From NCBI GenBank assembly GCA_003501335.1, contig DNPQ01000384.1, positions 1 through 10,387 of the forward strand: a DNA stretch of 10,387 nt, given 5' to 3'. This document shows positions 1 to 7,522 of the stretch, piece after piece (position 1 is the first letter of the stretch; each line of letters starts with the position of its first letter). Made by a program: the position numbers and the translations under genes. A model generated the notes under the pieces. It was not told where the DNA came from, did not search any database, and saw only the letters and a list, made by a program, of their open reading frames with translations. Source of the stretch: Bacillota bacterium. GTDB taxonomy: Bacteria > Bacillota > UBA4882 > UBA8346.

Positions 1-1518
1 ATTTTTGTGCGTGACCCGGGCATCGTTCCCGCCAAGAACAATCCGGTTTTAAAGAAAATAACCGAATTGACGGGAGTTACAATTGATTATGAATTTCTGG
101 TCGGCGATTTGCTTCAAAAGATTGGCGTCATGATTGCAGGCGAGGATTATCCGGATGCAATTTTCTGCGGCGACCAGAATACCAAATTAATAGATGCGGG
201 CGCCTTTATTCCCCTTGAAACCAAACTCAAAAAATATCCGAATTTGAATGCGTTATATTCTCCGTTTGAAAAGTATATGACTTCAAAAGATGGTCATATC
301 TATACTCTAGAAATCTATAACGCCAGCACGACGATGCCGATCTTTGAGAATCCTGCTTCCGGGTTCTTCATGCAGAAGGCTGTCATCGAAGAGAACGGTT
401 ATAAAGTACCTCATACCATTGATGAATACTTTAATATGATTGAAAAGTATAAAGCCAAGCATCCAACGATCGATGGTGTAAAGACGATCGGTTATGAAGT
501 GCTGTGTGACGGCTGGAGGGACTTTTGTTTGCGCAATCCGGCCCAGCATCTGATGGGCGCCAGCAATGACGGGGATGTTTATGTTAACCCGAAAACTTAT
601 GCTGCATCTTTCTACCAAAATACCAATACTGCCAAAACTTATTATAAAAAGCTAAATGAAGAATTTAATAAAGGAATTATCGAACCAGAGAGTTTTACCG
701 AAAGCTATGACCAATATATTTCAGGAATATCAACCGGAGCGGTGCTTGGTATGTTTGATCAGTACTGGGACTTCAGATATACCGCCGAAAACGTATTGAA
801 ATCGGATAAAAAATATAATCGAACTTATGTTTCGGTTCCCATCGCCAATCCCGGCGTAAAGGATAGTTATCTCGATGCCCCAAACGGAATTGTCCCTGGA
901 ATCAATGGCATTGGGATTTCAAAAAAATGCAAGAATCCAGAGCGTTTGCTGGAATTCTTCAACTATTTACTGCGGCGGGATGTTCAGAACTATTTACAAT
1001 GGGGTGTAGAAGGTAAGGATTATAAAAAATACGGTAAAAATGATAAGATTCTTACACCAGCGCGTCGTGCGGTGACTCGGGATACCGCCAAACAGCGTGA
1101 TCTGACTGGCAATACCCTATGGAATTACTCTCCAAAGTGGCAAGGGCTTTATGCAGACGGGAGTCCGTGCGGGGCTCCTGACTCTGCCGCCGAATACAAG
1201 GCATCTCAGTCAGAGTATGATATTAAATTCCTAACGTCTTTAAAGATTAATTATCCGGCGCAGATACTCTCCCCGCCTGTTAAACGCCCGCCGTATTATC
1301 CGGTGTGGGCTATACCGATCGAAGATGGAAGCGCGGCGAAGGTAGCGAATACCGCGATGAACGATGTTACCAGAAAGTATTATCCACGTTTGATTATGGC
1401 TAAACCCAGTGAATACGATAGTTTATGGGAAAAGTTTTTAGCTGATTTCAAAGCCGGCAATCCTGGGCCTTACTTGGATGAGATCAATAAGTTGATTAAG
1501 GAAAAAATGCGCAAATAA
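1..1518 (+). CDS. ABC transporter substrate-binding protein, LplA-like sugar binder (5' partial)
   Basis: Extracellular lipoprotein-type solute-binding component of a CUT1 carbohydrate importer. The frame is open from the first base, so the start, signal peptide and lipobox lie left of the window; the GTG at 7 is an internal Val codon. About 505 residues are visible, and large LplA-type binders usually run to roughly 530-570, so only some tens of N-terminal residues should be missing. Family-typical features are the opening VRDPGIVPAKNNPVLKKITE stretch, a DYPDAIFCGD segment (about 148-175), many aromatic residues that could stack on sugars, and the GIGISKKCKNPERLLEFFNYLL block (about 907-972) common to these proteins. 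Two LplB/YtcP-type permeases follow, which supports the assignment. The ligand is not readable from sequence; the neighbouring GH8 gene suggests xylo-oligosaccharides (inference). Confidence 0.9.
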   Translation: MFVRDPGIVPAKNNPVLKKITELTGVTIDYEFLVGDLLQKIGVMIAGEDYPDAIFCGDQNTKLIDAGAFIPLETKLKKYPNLNALYSPFEKYMTSKDGHIYTLEIYNASTTMPIFENPASGFFMQKAVIEENGYKVPHTIDEYFNMIEKYKAKHPTIDGVKTIGYEVLCDGWRDFCLRNPAQHLMGASNDGDVYVNPKTYAASFYQNTNTAKTYYKKLNEEFNKGIIEPESFTESYDQYISGISTGAVLGMFDQYWDFRYTAENVLKSDKKYNRTYVSVPIANPGVKDSYLDAPNGIVPGINGIGISKKCKNPERLLEFFNYLLRRDVQNYLQWGVEGKDYKKYGKNDKILTPARRAVTRDTAKQRDLTGNTLWNYSPKWQGLYADGSPCGAPDSAAEYKASQSEYDIKFLTSLKINYPAQILSPPVKRPPYYPVWAIPIEDGSAAKVANTAMNDVTRKYYPRLIMAKPSEYDSLWEKFLADFKAGNPGPYLDEINKLIKEKMRK

Positions 1519-1548
1519 CTCAATAGGTAATCTTACTGGTTTAAAAGC

Positions 1549-1590
1549 AAATGATGGAGGCGGAGGATATCCTCTCTCCATCATTTATTT
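1549..1590 (+). terminator. Intrinsic terminator-like hairpin between binding protein and permease
   Basis: An 11-bp perfect inverted repeat (AAATGATGGAG at 1549-1559 with CTCCATCATTT at 1576-1586) encloses a second palindromic stem (GAGG at 1563-1566 with CCTC at 1571-1574, ATAT loop). It is followed by the U-rich run ATTTATTTT. It lies 30 nt after the binding-protein stop codon and 70 nt before the permease start. I see no clear promoter between it and the permease, so partial read-through is likely; this would leave more binding protein than permease, as is common in such operons. Confidence 0.75.
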
Positions 1591-1656
1591 TAAACTGAAA
1601 ACTATTTTGTCGGTAATCGATTCCAATAATGTTGATGCAACAAGGGAGAGACTGAG

Positions 1657-2622
1657 ATGAGTGATCATAATCCCGCATTACAAACACTAAGGGCAAAAAT
1701 ACCGAAACGAGAGAATAAGTGGAAAATATATGTCGCCCAAAAAGAACTTTTTATCATGATTATCCCCTGTATGATTATAACTTTTATTTTTTGTTATCTA
1801 CCTTTGACCGGATGGATTATGGCTTTTGAAAATTACCTGCCTTATAAGGGATACCTTGGATCATCATGGGTGGGTTTGGATCAGTTTATGTTTCTGTTGC
1901 AGAATCCAATCTTTTGGCAAACTTTTCGCAATACAGTTTGCATGTCCCTTTTAAGCTTGCTTTTTGGATTTGTTTGCGCCATCGGATTTGCATTATTACT
2001 CAATGAAATGCGCGTGCGAGTATTTAAAAATTTTACCCAGACTATATCGTATTTACCTCATTTTTTGAGTTGGGTTATCGTTTGCGCCTTGGTTCAAGGC
2101 TTATTTTCGACTGGAGTCGATGGAACATTAAACAATCTGTTAATGAGTATCGGCATTATTCATAAACCAATTTTATGGTTGGGGGACCCGAAGTATTTTT
2201 GGTGGGTTAATACCTTTGCGAATATATGGAAAGAAGTCGGCTGGAACTCCATTATTTATCTGGCGGCGATGTCGTCTATCGATCCAGAACTCTACGAATC
2301 TTGCGAAATCGATGGCGGAAACCGTTTTTCCAAAATGTGGCATATTACCCTCCCGGGAATTCGGACAACGATTTTGGTGCTCTTGATTATGAACATTGGA
2401 TGGGTGTTGAACGGCTATGAATTTCAATATTTGGCGGGTAACAGGGGCCTGGTGCTTGACGTTTCCCAAACCATTGATATATTTGTTTTGAAATATGGTA
2501 TTCAGCTTGGAAACTATTCATTGGCAACCGCAGCCGGAATATTTAAATCAGTGATATCGATTGGACTGGTTGCCTATACAAACCATCTAGCCGCGAAATT
2601 TGATGAAGGTACATTACTGTAA
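1657..2622 (+). CDS. ABC transporter permease, LplB-type (CUT1 sugar importer)
   Basis: Inner-membrane permease of 321 residues, the usual size for LplB-family subunits. Six hydrophobic segments can be placed at about 31-50, 95-116, 130-150, 185-207, 236-256 and 293-312, after a charged cytoplasmic N-terminus. The coupling (EAA) loop that docks on the ATPase is visible as YESCEIDGGNRFSKMWHITLP at 213-233, with the expected IDG and LP positions; the usual Glu-Ala-Ala is changed to Glu-Ser-Cys. The ATG has a GGGAG ribosome binding site at 1644-1648 and follows the hairpin after the binding-protein gene. The next permease starts 12 nt after this stop, so the two should form a heterodimer. Substrate is inferred only from context. 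Confidence 0.95.
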   Translation: MSDHNPALQTLRAKIPKRENKWKIYVAQKELFIMIIPCMIITFIFCYLPLTGWIMAFENYLPYKGYLGSSWVGLDQFMFLLQNPIFWQTFRNTVCMSLLSLLFGFVCAIGFALLLNEMRVRVFKNFTQTISYLPHFLSWVIVCALVQGLFSTGVDGTLNNLLMSIGIIHKPILWLGDPKYFWWVNTFANIWKEVGWNSIIYLAAMSSIDPELYESCEIDGGNRFSKMWHITLPGIRTTILVLLIMNIGWVLNGYEFQYLAGNRGLVLDVSQTIDIFVLKYGIQLGNYSLATAAGIFKSVISIGLVAYTNHLAAKFDEGTLL

Positions 2623-2634
2623 GGAGGAGTCAAG

Positions 2635-3552
2635 ATGGCGACTGAAAGAACCGAAATAAGGCGTAAAAGATTGGAACCGATAGTATTTCACACCATCAAT
2701 ACATTGCTGATGTCGATAGTCATTATCGTGATGCTCTATCCGTTCTGGAATACCGTTGCTGTATCATTCAACAATGCCCAGGATACATTACGAGGCGGTA
2801 TTACGTTTTGGCCCAGAGCTTTTTCACTGTACAATTATCAAACTGTATTTAAGAATGAACTGTTGGTCATTGGATTTGTAAATTCGATATTACGGACCCT
2901 CCTGGGAACGGCTTTAGGTCTGCTTGTCGCCGCCCTGGTTGGGTATGTTCTTTCCCGGCCTGAGTTTTTGTGGCGGAAGTTTGCAACTTACTTTTTTCTG
3001 GTGACGATGTATGTATCCGCGGGTCTGATCCCCAATTATTTTCTGATGAAGGACTTACATATGACCAATAATTTCCTGGTATATATTCTGCCCACATTGG
3101 TCAGCGTTTTTAACATTATTGTGATGCGATCCTATATCCAAACTCTTCCATCAAGCATGGTAGAGGCGGCTAATATCGATGGCGCCGGCCACTTCCGTTG
3201 CTTTTTTCAAATCATTTTGCCATGCTGCAAGCCGGTGCTGGCGACTATCGCTTTATGGTGTGCCGTGTGGCAATGGGACTCTTGGTTCGATACATTTATA
3301 TACTGTTCCAGTAATACCAATTTGACCACGCTCCAATATGAAATGATGAAACTATTGTCCTCGGCGATGAATTCGGCTACGGATCGATCCGCGGCGTCGA
3401 TATTCGGTGGTAATCAGCTTGTTGATACGGTGACACCGGTTTCGATGCGTGCGGCAATAACAGTGGTTGCTTCAGTTCCTATTTTGTTAGTTTATCCGTT
3501 TTTGCAAAAGTATTTTGTTAAGGGTGTTACCATCGGCGCAGTAAAGGGCTGA
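2635..3552 (+). CDS. Carbohydrate ABC transporter permease, YtcP/LplC-type
   Basis: Second permease subunit of the first importer, 305 residues. It has a charged N-terminus, a first membrane segment at about 20-42, and further segments near 83-105, 117-137, 147-166, 200-216 and 273-290. The EAA loop is close to canonical: VEAANIDGAGHFRCFFQIILP at 176-196. The C-terminus QKYFVKGVTIGAVKG is the conserved tail of MalG/YtcP-type proteins (compare QKYFVQGIKMSGLKA in the second importer here). A strong AAGGAGGAG site at 2621-2629 lies just upstream of the ATG, overlapping the end of the preceding gene, which indicates tight co-transcription. No ATPase follows; this is normal for CUT1 operons that share an MsmX-like ATPase. 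Confidence 0.95.
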   Translation: MATERTEIRRKRLEPIVFHTINTLLMSIVIIVMLYPFWNTVAVSFNNAQDTLRGGITFWPRAFSLYNYQTVFKNELLVIGFVNSILRTLLGTALGLLVAALVGYVLSRPEFLWRKFATYFFLVTMYVSAGLIPNYFLMKDLHMTNNFLVYILPTLVSVFNIIVMRSYIQTLPSSMVEAANIDGAGHFRCFFQIILPCCKPVLATIALWCAVWQWDSWFDTFIYCSSNTNLTTLQYEMMKLLSSAMNSATDRSAASIFGGNQLVDTVTPVSMRAAITVVASVPILLVYPFLQKYFVKGVTIGAVKG

Positions 3553-3676
3553 GCGTTGCCTCCATCCGGAGGTAATATGAAAAAGTGGTGAGGTACATGA
3601 ATGCGCGGCTGTTAATTGGGGTTTTTCACCCCACTTTTACAAGTAAATAATTAATTAGTCGAGAAGGAGAGAGATA
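3553..3676 (+). promoter_or_regulatory. Leader region before the GH8 gene with small hairpins (possible attenuator)
   Basis: This 124-nt gap holds three structures. CCTCC at 3559-3563 can pair with GGAGG at 3568-3572 over a 4-nt loop, masking a Shine-Dalgarno-like sequence. TGGGG at 3617-3621 can pair with CCCCA at 3629-3633, followed by CTTTTAC. AAAAGTGG at 3581-3588 can pair with CCACTTTT at 3631-3638; this overlaps the TGGGG/CCCCA hairpin, so the two pairings exclude each other. That resembles an attenuator or a weak terminator. No convincing promoter was found. GH8 translation starts from its own AAGGAGAG site at 3664-3671. Confidence 0.35.
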
Positions 3677-4813
3677 ATGCCGACAGGAGCATTTTACACT
3701 GGGAAATATCCAAATTTGTTTACCGAACTCGGTATTTCACAAGATAAAATCGATGAGAAAATTAAGGATACGTTCAATAGAATGTTTTTTGATATGGAGG
3801 AGAAAATTTATTTTGAAATAGGTAATGAAGGCAATGACATGGGTTATATGCTGGATACAGGAAATAATGACGCTCGTACCGAGGGTATGAGTTATGGAAT
3901 GATGATGGCTGTACAAATGGATCGAAAAGATATCTTTGATAGGTTATGGTTATTTTCTAAGACCTATATGTATCAGAGTAGCGGTAAATACCAGGGCTAT
4001 TTTGCCTGGTCGGTTGGGCTCGACGGGACAAAAAACGCCGAGGGCCCGGCGCCGGACGGGGAAGAATACTTTGCCATGGCTCTCTTTTTTGCCGGCAAAA
4101 GATGGGGAGACCGTGAGCGGCCTTTCGACTATAGTATACAGGCAAGAGATATATTGCGACACTGTATTCATCAGGCTGAACTTGTTGAAGGCGGCGAGCC
4201 CATGTGGGATCGAAACAATCACTATATCAAATTCGTACCGGAGACACCATTTTCGGATCCTTCCTATCATCTGCCGCATTTTTATGAACTATTTGCGCTG
4301 TTGGCCGATGAACAGGACAGGCCCTTCTGGCAAAAAGCCGCTGAAGCAAGCCGTAGCTATTTACATATTTCCTGTGACAAGGGTACGGGGATGGCGCCAG
4401 AATATGCTGAATTTGACGGTACGCCTAAAAAATTGTTCCATGAGGGTCAATTTTATTCCGATGCCTATCGCGTCGCCATGAATATCGGTCTGGACGCAGC
4501 TTGGTTCCATAAGGACGAATCATTAGGGGAGATAGTGGATGATCTCCAAGCTTTTTTTAGTGAAAGAACGGTTTTGGGAGAATATTATTCTTACACGGTC
4601 CAGGGTGAACCCCTTGGCGAGCCCGCTATGCATCCTGTGGCCATCATTGCCGCCAATGCCGCCGGTTCCCTGGCTGCGAAGGGAAAATACCGGCTTCAGT
4701 GGGTCAGGGATTTCTGGGAGCTTCCGCTGAGAAAAGGAGTCCGCCGCTACTATGATAACTGCCTTTACTTTTTTTGCCTGCTGATGTTGGCGGGAGAGTA
4801 TCGGATTTATTGA
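3677..4813 (+). CDS. rex: GH8 reducing-end xylose-releasing exo-oligoxylanase (Rex-type)
   Basis: Cytoplasmic glycoside hydrolase family 8 enzyme of 378 residues that should remove xylose from the reducing end of xylo-oligosaccharides by an inverting mechanism. It matches, from memory, the Bacillus halodurans Rex enzyme (388 residues) along its whole length: GAFYTGKYPNLF at the N-terminus, LDTGNNDARTEGMSYGMMMA at 59-78, PAPDGEEYFAMALFFA at 124-139, DPSYHLPHFYELF at 194-206, and RRYYDNCLY at 356-364. The general acid is Glu69 in RTEG (Glu70 in Rex) and the likely base is Asp262 in FYSDAYRVAMNIGLDAAWF. The His of the loop that confers exo, reducing-end specificity is present as His319 (MHP where known Rex enzymes have LHP). 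There is no signal peptide, and the start aligns with the Rex N-terminus, so it acts on imported oligomers. The stop codon TGA lies inside the -35 box of the lacI-type promoter. Confidence 0.95.
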   Translation: MPTGAFYTGKYPNLFTELGISQDKIDEKIKDTFNRMFFDMEEKIYFEIGNEGNDMGYMLDTGNNDARTEGMSYGMMMAVQMDRKDIFDRLWLFSKTYMYQSSGKYQGYFAWSVGLDGTKNAEGPAPDGEEYFAMALFFAGKRWGDRERPFDYSIQARDILRHCIHQAELVEGGEPMWDRNNHYIKFVPETPFSDPSYHLPHFYELFALLADEQDRPFWQKAAEASRSYLHISCDKGTGMAPEYAEFDGTPKKLFHEGQFYSDAYRVAMNIGLDAAWFHKDESLGEIVDDLQAFFSERTVLGEYYSYTVQGEPLGEPAMHPVAIIAANAAGSLAAKGKYRLQWVRDFWELPLRKGVRRYYDNCLYFFCLLMLAGEYRIY

Positions 4814-4838
4814 CAAAAAAAGTAAAACAATTTATAAT
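4810..4838 (+). promoter_or_regulatory. Consensus sigma-A promoter of the LacI-family gene
   Basis: TTGACA at 4810-4815 and TATAAT at 4833-4838 both match the consensus fully, with the ideal 17-bp spacer. Transcription should start near 4844-4846, inside the operator palindrome that follows. The -35 box overlaps the GH8 stop codon (4811-4813). A full-consensus promoter with an operator on its start site is the classic layout for a negatively autoregulated repressor gene. Confidence 0.92.
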
Positions 4839-4841
4839 TTA

Positions 4842-4855
4842 CTTAACCGGTTAAG
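4842..4855. promoter_or_regulatory. LacI-family operator O1 (CTTAACCGGTTAAG)
   Basis: Perfect 14-bp palindrome with the central CG typical of LacI-family sites. It begins 3 bp after the -10 box and covers the predicted transcription start, so binding would block initiation. The 17-mer TTTACTTAACCGGTTAA (4838-4854) recurs exactly at 5897-5913 and 6005-6021 and was not noticed elsewhere in the window. Its placement beside a LacI-family gene makes that protein the likely ligand (inference). Confidence 0.88.
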
Positions 4856-4879
4856 AATATGAAATGAAGGTAAATTAAC

Positions 4880-5887
4880 TTGTCTGTTACAATTAATGAT
4901 ATCGCCAAAGCGGCTAATGTAACCAAAGCCACGGTTTCTTACGTCATCAATAATAAGCCGGGAGTAAGCGATGAAACCCGGGAGCGCATTTTAAAAATAA
5001 TTGAAGAGAATGGTTTCCGGCCTAATGTAATAGCTCGCGGCTTGGCTGGAAAAACCACCGGGATTGTCGGCCTGGTCCTTCCAGAGATTAGTGATATGTA
5101 TTTTGCCCGAATTATTAAAGGAGTCGAAAATACTGCCAACAAGTACGATTATACGCTTAATCTCAGCTCCACTCATGGTAATCCTCAGAAAGAAAAGATG
5201 TTGTTTGATCTCTATACCAGTGGGCAAGTGGAAGGGATAGTTTTTGTGTGTATTTCTCTAACCGCGGAGCATATAAATTATTTAAAACAAAAAAAGGTGC
5301 CATTTGTTTGTATTGATTGCTTTGTTGCTGATAAAAGCGTTTACAATGTATATGTGGACAATGAAGAAGCGGGATACAATGCCGGTAGTTACTTGATCAA
5401 ACTTGGGCATAGAAAAATGGCCTTTATTCACGGACTATATAATTCATTTGAGAGTAAATCCCGTTTCAAAGGTTTCTGCCGCGCGTTAAACGAAAATAAT
5501 ATTCTATTACCAAAAAAAGGGGTTGGCCAGGGCGATTTTACTAAAACCGGGGGGTATCTGGTCACACTTGAATTTTTGAAACTGCAGGACAGACCTACTG
5601 CCATTTTCGCCGCCAATGATCAAATGGCTATGGGCGCGATTGCGGCAATTACAGAATCTGGATTCAAAGTTCCGGAGGACATTTCGATTATCGGTTTCGA
5701 TGATATTGAAGCGGCATCTGTTGTTCAAACGCCGTTAACAACCATTCGGCAGCCAATTGAGGAAATGGGAAAAAACGCAACGGAAATTCTTTTTCGTTTA
5801 ATAAATGGCAAAGATGTGCCGGAAACTGTTATATTGCATAAAACTGAACTTGTGAAAAGATCTTCATGTGCCAGTATCGGAGGGTAA
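4880..5887 (+). CDS. LacI-family transcriptional repressor, probable xylo-oligosaccharide regulator
   Basis: DNA-binding regulator of 335 residues, the standard LacI/GalR length. The N-terminal helix-turn-helix is at about 4-25 (TINDIAKAANVTKATVSYVINN), followed by the hinge helix region at 46-58 (FRPNVIARGLAGK) and a periplasmic-binding-protein-like effector domain from about 61 to the end. That domain includes GIVGLVLPEISDMYFARIIKGVE, AIFAANDQMAMGAI at 241-254, and ISIIGFDDIEAAS at 268-280. The start is TTG at 4880, chosen because GAAGG at 4866-4870 is well spaced and the HTH then begins at residue 4 as in homologues. It sits downstream of a consensus promoter overlapped by O1, and two more copies of the operator lie between it and the next operon. 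It probably represses itself and the second importer operon, with an oligosaccharide as inducer (inference). Confidence 0.95.
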   Translation: MSVTINDIAKAANVTKATVSYVINNKPGVSDETRERILKIIEENGFRPNVIARGLAGKTTGIVGLVLPEISDMYFARIIKGVENTANKYDYTLNLSSTHGNPQKEKMLFDLYTSGQVEGIVFVCISLTAEHINYLKQKKVPFVCIDCFVADKSVYNVYVDNEEAGYNAGSYLIKLGHRKMAFIHGLYNSFESKSRFKGFCRALNENNILLPKKGVGQGDFTKTGGYLVTLEFLKLQDRPTAIFAANDQMAMGAIAAITESGFKVPEDISIIGFDDIEAASVVQTPLTTIRQPIEEMGKNATEILFRLINGKDVPETVILHKTELVKRSSCASIGG

Positions 5888-5890
5888 ATT

Positions 5891-5946
5891 TTTTTCTTTA
5901 CTTAACCGGTTAACTTAAAATGAGATATCACCATGTATGAAATAAA
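5891..5946 (+). repeat. Direct repeat copy 1, operator-bearing
   Basis: First copy of a 56-nt repeat; the second copy begins exactly 108 nt downstream. The two agree at 49 of 56 positions by eye: the first 23 bases (through the operator core) and the last 10 (ATGAAATAAA) are identical, with all seven differences between them. Part of the last block also occurs after O1 (ATGAAAT at 4858-4864). Confidence 0.88.
5902..5913. promoter_or_regulatory. LacI-family operator O2 (TTAACCGGTTAA)
   Basis: Perfect 12-bp palindrome identical to the core of O1, within the shared 17-mer at 5897-5913. It lies 15 bp after the repressor stop codon and 305 bp before the binding-protein start, with its centre 108 bp from O3. 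Confidence 0.85.
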
Positions 5947-5998
5947 AGCACGGTAGTCACTTGTGATATGACTTTCTAGTACAAGGATTATTAGTTAT

Positions 5999-6054
5999 TT
6001 TTTCTTTACTTAACCGGTTAATGTAAAACGAGCTATCATAATGCATGAAATAAA
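5999..6054 (+). repeat. Direct repeat copy 2, operator-bearing
   Basis: Second copy of the 56-nt repeat, with seven mismatches to copy 1, all outside the operator core and the terminal ATGAAATAAA. The high identity over non-operator bases suggests a local duplication of a promoter-operator segment rather than separate origin of two sites. Confidence 0.88.
6010..6021. promoter_or_regulatory. LacI-family operator O3 (TTAACCGGTTAA)
   Basis: Third perfect copy of the 12-bp palindrome, within the 17-mer at 6005-6021. It is 197 bp upstream of the second binding-protein start. The O2-O3 spacing of 108 bp is about ten helical turns, so dimers on both sites would face roughly the same side of the DNA, which would suit looping by a tetramer (inference). 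Confidence 0.85.
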
Positions 6055-6218
6055 CCAAAACATCTTTCAATCTTGAAAGAACTGATTATCGCTAAAGGTG
6101 AAAACAAAAAACTGATTTCTATTATTTTTGCGATTCCAACTGTGAAAATATTATAGGGGGGTGATAAAATATTCTATTCTGATTTTTACTACTAAAAAAT
6201 AAAAGGGGGAGGATTTAA

Positions 6219-7511
6219 ATGAAAGGAAAAAGGTTATTGATGATTGTTCTCGCTGGCGTATTGGCTTGCGGGATCACCGGATACGGCGCCGGAAAAGCCG
6301 TCGGCCCCAAGCTTTCCGGTAAACTGATCATTTGGTCCTGGGGAGCCGGGGATGAAAAAGCAGCCAGGGAAGATATGGTTCAAATATTTCAAAAGGAGCA
6401 CCCGGAACTGAAAATCACGCATGTAGTGTTGCCGACTGCCGACAGTGTTTGGGATCAAAAATCCGTAGCGGCTTATTCCGCCGGGACTGCCGCTGATATT
6501 ATGCAGATGTCCCCGGACTATTATGGAATGATGACCAAATATTGGGAGAATCTAACTCCCTATGTCAAAAGAGATCACATCGATCTTGAAACAGTAACCG
6601 TCAAAGGAATGATGAACGGTTATACCCGGCCCAACGGTAAATTGGATTCTTTGCCGCTGCTGGCCAATTGCTTTGTGTTTGCCTATAATAAAAGTCTTTT
6701 TGACAAAGCCGGCGTTCCTTATCCTACGGATAAATGGACATGGGATGATTTTGCTAAAATAGCTCCGAAATTTGTTTCCGGCACCGGTGTCAACCATACC
6801 TACTTTATGGTCAACCATTGGGCGCTTCGTAACTTTGCCTTAATCTGCAAAGGCGGCCAGCCTTATACCAAAGACTTTTCCAAAGCCCTGGTCGATAGCA
6901 AAGAGGTCGCCGATGGCTTGGATTTATTCGGAAAGCTAATCAAAGAAGGCGCGATTCCAAGTGATGAAGCCCAAAAAACCATGCCGGGGGAACAACTTTT
7001 CGTTGCAGGGAAAGCAGCCATTTACCTCATGGGAGGCTTTGAGATCAGCCAAGTATCCAGGGAAATCGGTAAAAGCTTTCCATGGGACGCCGTACTTCCT
7101 CCGAAAACTTCAAGTACCGGGAAGAACATCAATATCACTTTTGCGACCGGTTATGCCATGAATGCCGCCAGTAAAAATAAGGAAGCTGCCTGGCAATTCT
7201 TGAAAGAAGCTTGTTACGCAAACAACGCTATGGCCAAAGTGACCGCTCGAATCGGCATGCCGGCCAATAAGAAAATTGCTGAAACCGTTTATGCCAAAAC
7301 TACGTATGGCAGTGTTCCTAACGCAAAATACTTGCAAGGCATGCCCACTTCCCAGCTTAACCTGTTTGGCGGCACGCTGGCAACAGCCGGTGACTTATGG
7401 CTTCAGATGTGGCAGTATGTAACCGTCGGGGGAAAGACCGGCACCGAAGCGCAACAGAAATATTTTCCCTTAATTGAGCAAGCATTTAAAAAACTGAATA
7501 TTAAGGAATAA
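6219..7511 (+). CDS. Extracellular sugar-binding protein, ABC transporter family 1 (MalE/UgpB-like)
   Basis: Substrate-binding component of the second importer, 430 residues, normal for CUT1 family 1 binders. The N-terminus has a basic start (MKGKR), a hydrophobic core at about 6-16, and a lipobox-like VLAC with Cys17, so it is probably a lipoprotein; Leu at position -2 is not the commonest residue there. The mature part opens with the typical first strand KLIIWSWG (35-42) and includes AAYSAGTAADIMQMSPDYY, DKWTWDDFAKIAPKF and GKAAIYLMGGFE, all characteristic of this fold. The ATG has a strong GGGGGAGG site at 6205-6212. The gene heads an operon with MalF/MalG-type permeases and GH39, downstream of two LacI-type operators. 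Ligand inferred as a xylo-oligosaccharide from context. Confidence 0.95.
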   Translation: MKGKRLLMIVLAGVLACGITGYGAGKAVGPKLSGKLIIWSWGAGDEKAAREDMVQIFQKEHPELKITHVVLPTADSVWDQKSVAAYSAGTAADIMQMSPDYYGMMTKYWENLTPYVKRDHIDLETVTVKGMMNGYTRPNGKLDSLPLLANCFVFAYNKSLFDKAGVPYPTDKWTWDDFAKIAPKFVSGTGVNHTYFMVNHWALRNFALICKGGQPYTKDFSKALVDSKEVADGLDLFGKLIKEGAIPSDEAQKTMPGEQLFVAGKAAIYLMGGFEISQVSREIGKSFPWDAVLPPKTSSTGKNINITFATGYAMNAASKNKEAAWQFLKEACYANNAMAKVTARIGMPANKKIAETVYAKTTYGSVPNAKYLQGMPTSQLNLFGGTLATAGDLWLQMWQYVTVGGKTGTEAQQKYFPLIEQAFKKLNIKE

Positions 7512-7522
7512 GTTTGATGGAA

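Larger units (their letters stand above)
5888..6218 (+). promoter_or_regulatory. Intergenic control region of the second importer operon
   Basis: This is a 331-nt non-coding stretch. It contains two LacI-type operators, each inside one copy of a 56-nt imperfect direct repeat (5891-5946 and 5999-6054). It also holds an inverted repeat CTTTCA/TGAAAG at 6064-6079, and a pair ATATCAC (5925-5931) and GTGATAT (5963-5969) that could form a stem. No convincing promoter stands out. The weak candidates are TAAAAT at 5916-5921 just after operator O2, and TTGTGA (5962-5967) with GATTAT (5986-5991), which would place O3 just past the start site. No clear terminator follows the repressor gene, so read-through from it is possible. 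Confidence 0.7.

Noticed and set aside
3577..3591. Four-codon frame MKKW with a GGAGG 4 nt upstream, as a leader peptide gene
   Set aside because: Too short to separate from chance; kept only as part of the leader-region finding and not called as a CDS.
3597..3650. 17-residue frame MNARLLIGVFHPTFTSK
   Set aside because: The only Shine-Dalgarno-like bases are about 3 nt from the ATG, too close, and the frame overlaps the hairpins; no family resemblance.
3936..4481. 181-residue plus-strand frame inside the GH8 gene
   Set aside because: Overlaps a strongly conserved GH8 coding frame; its own translation shows no domain or usable ribosome binding site.
6018..6040. CcpA cre-like site around TGTAAAACGAGCTATCA
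   Set aside because: It has one base too many between the TG and the CG, and copy 1 of the repeat does not keep the pattern.
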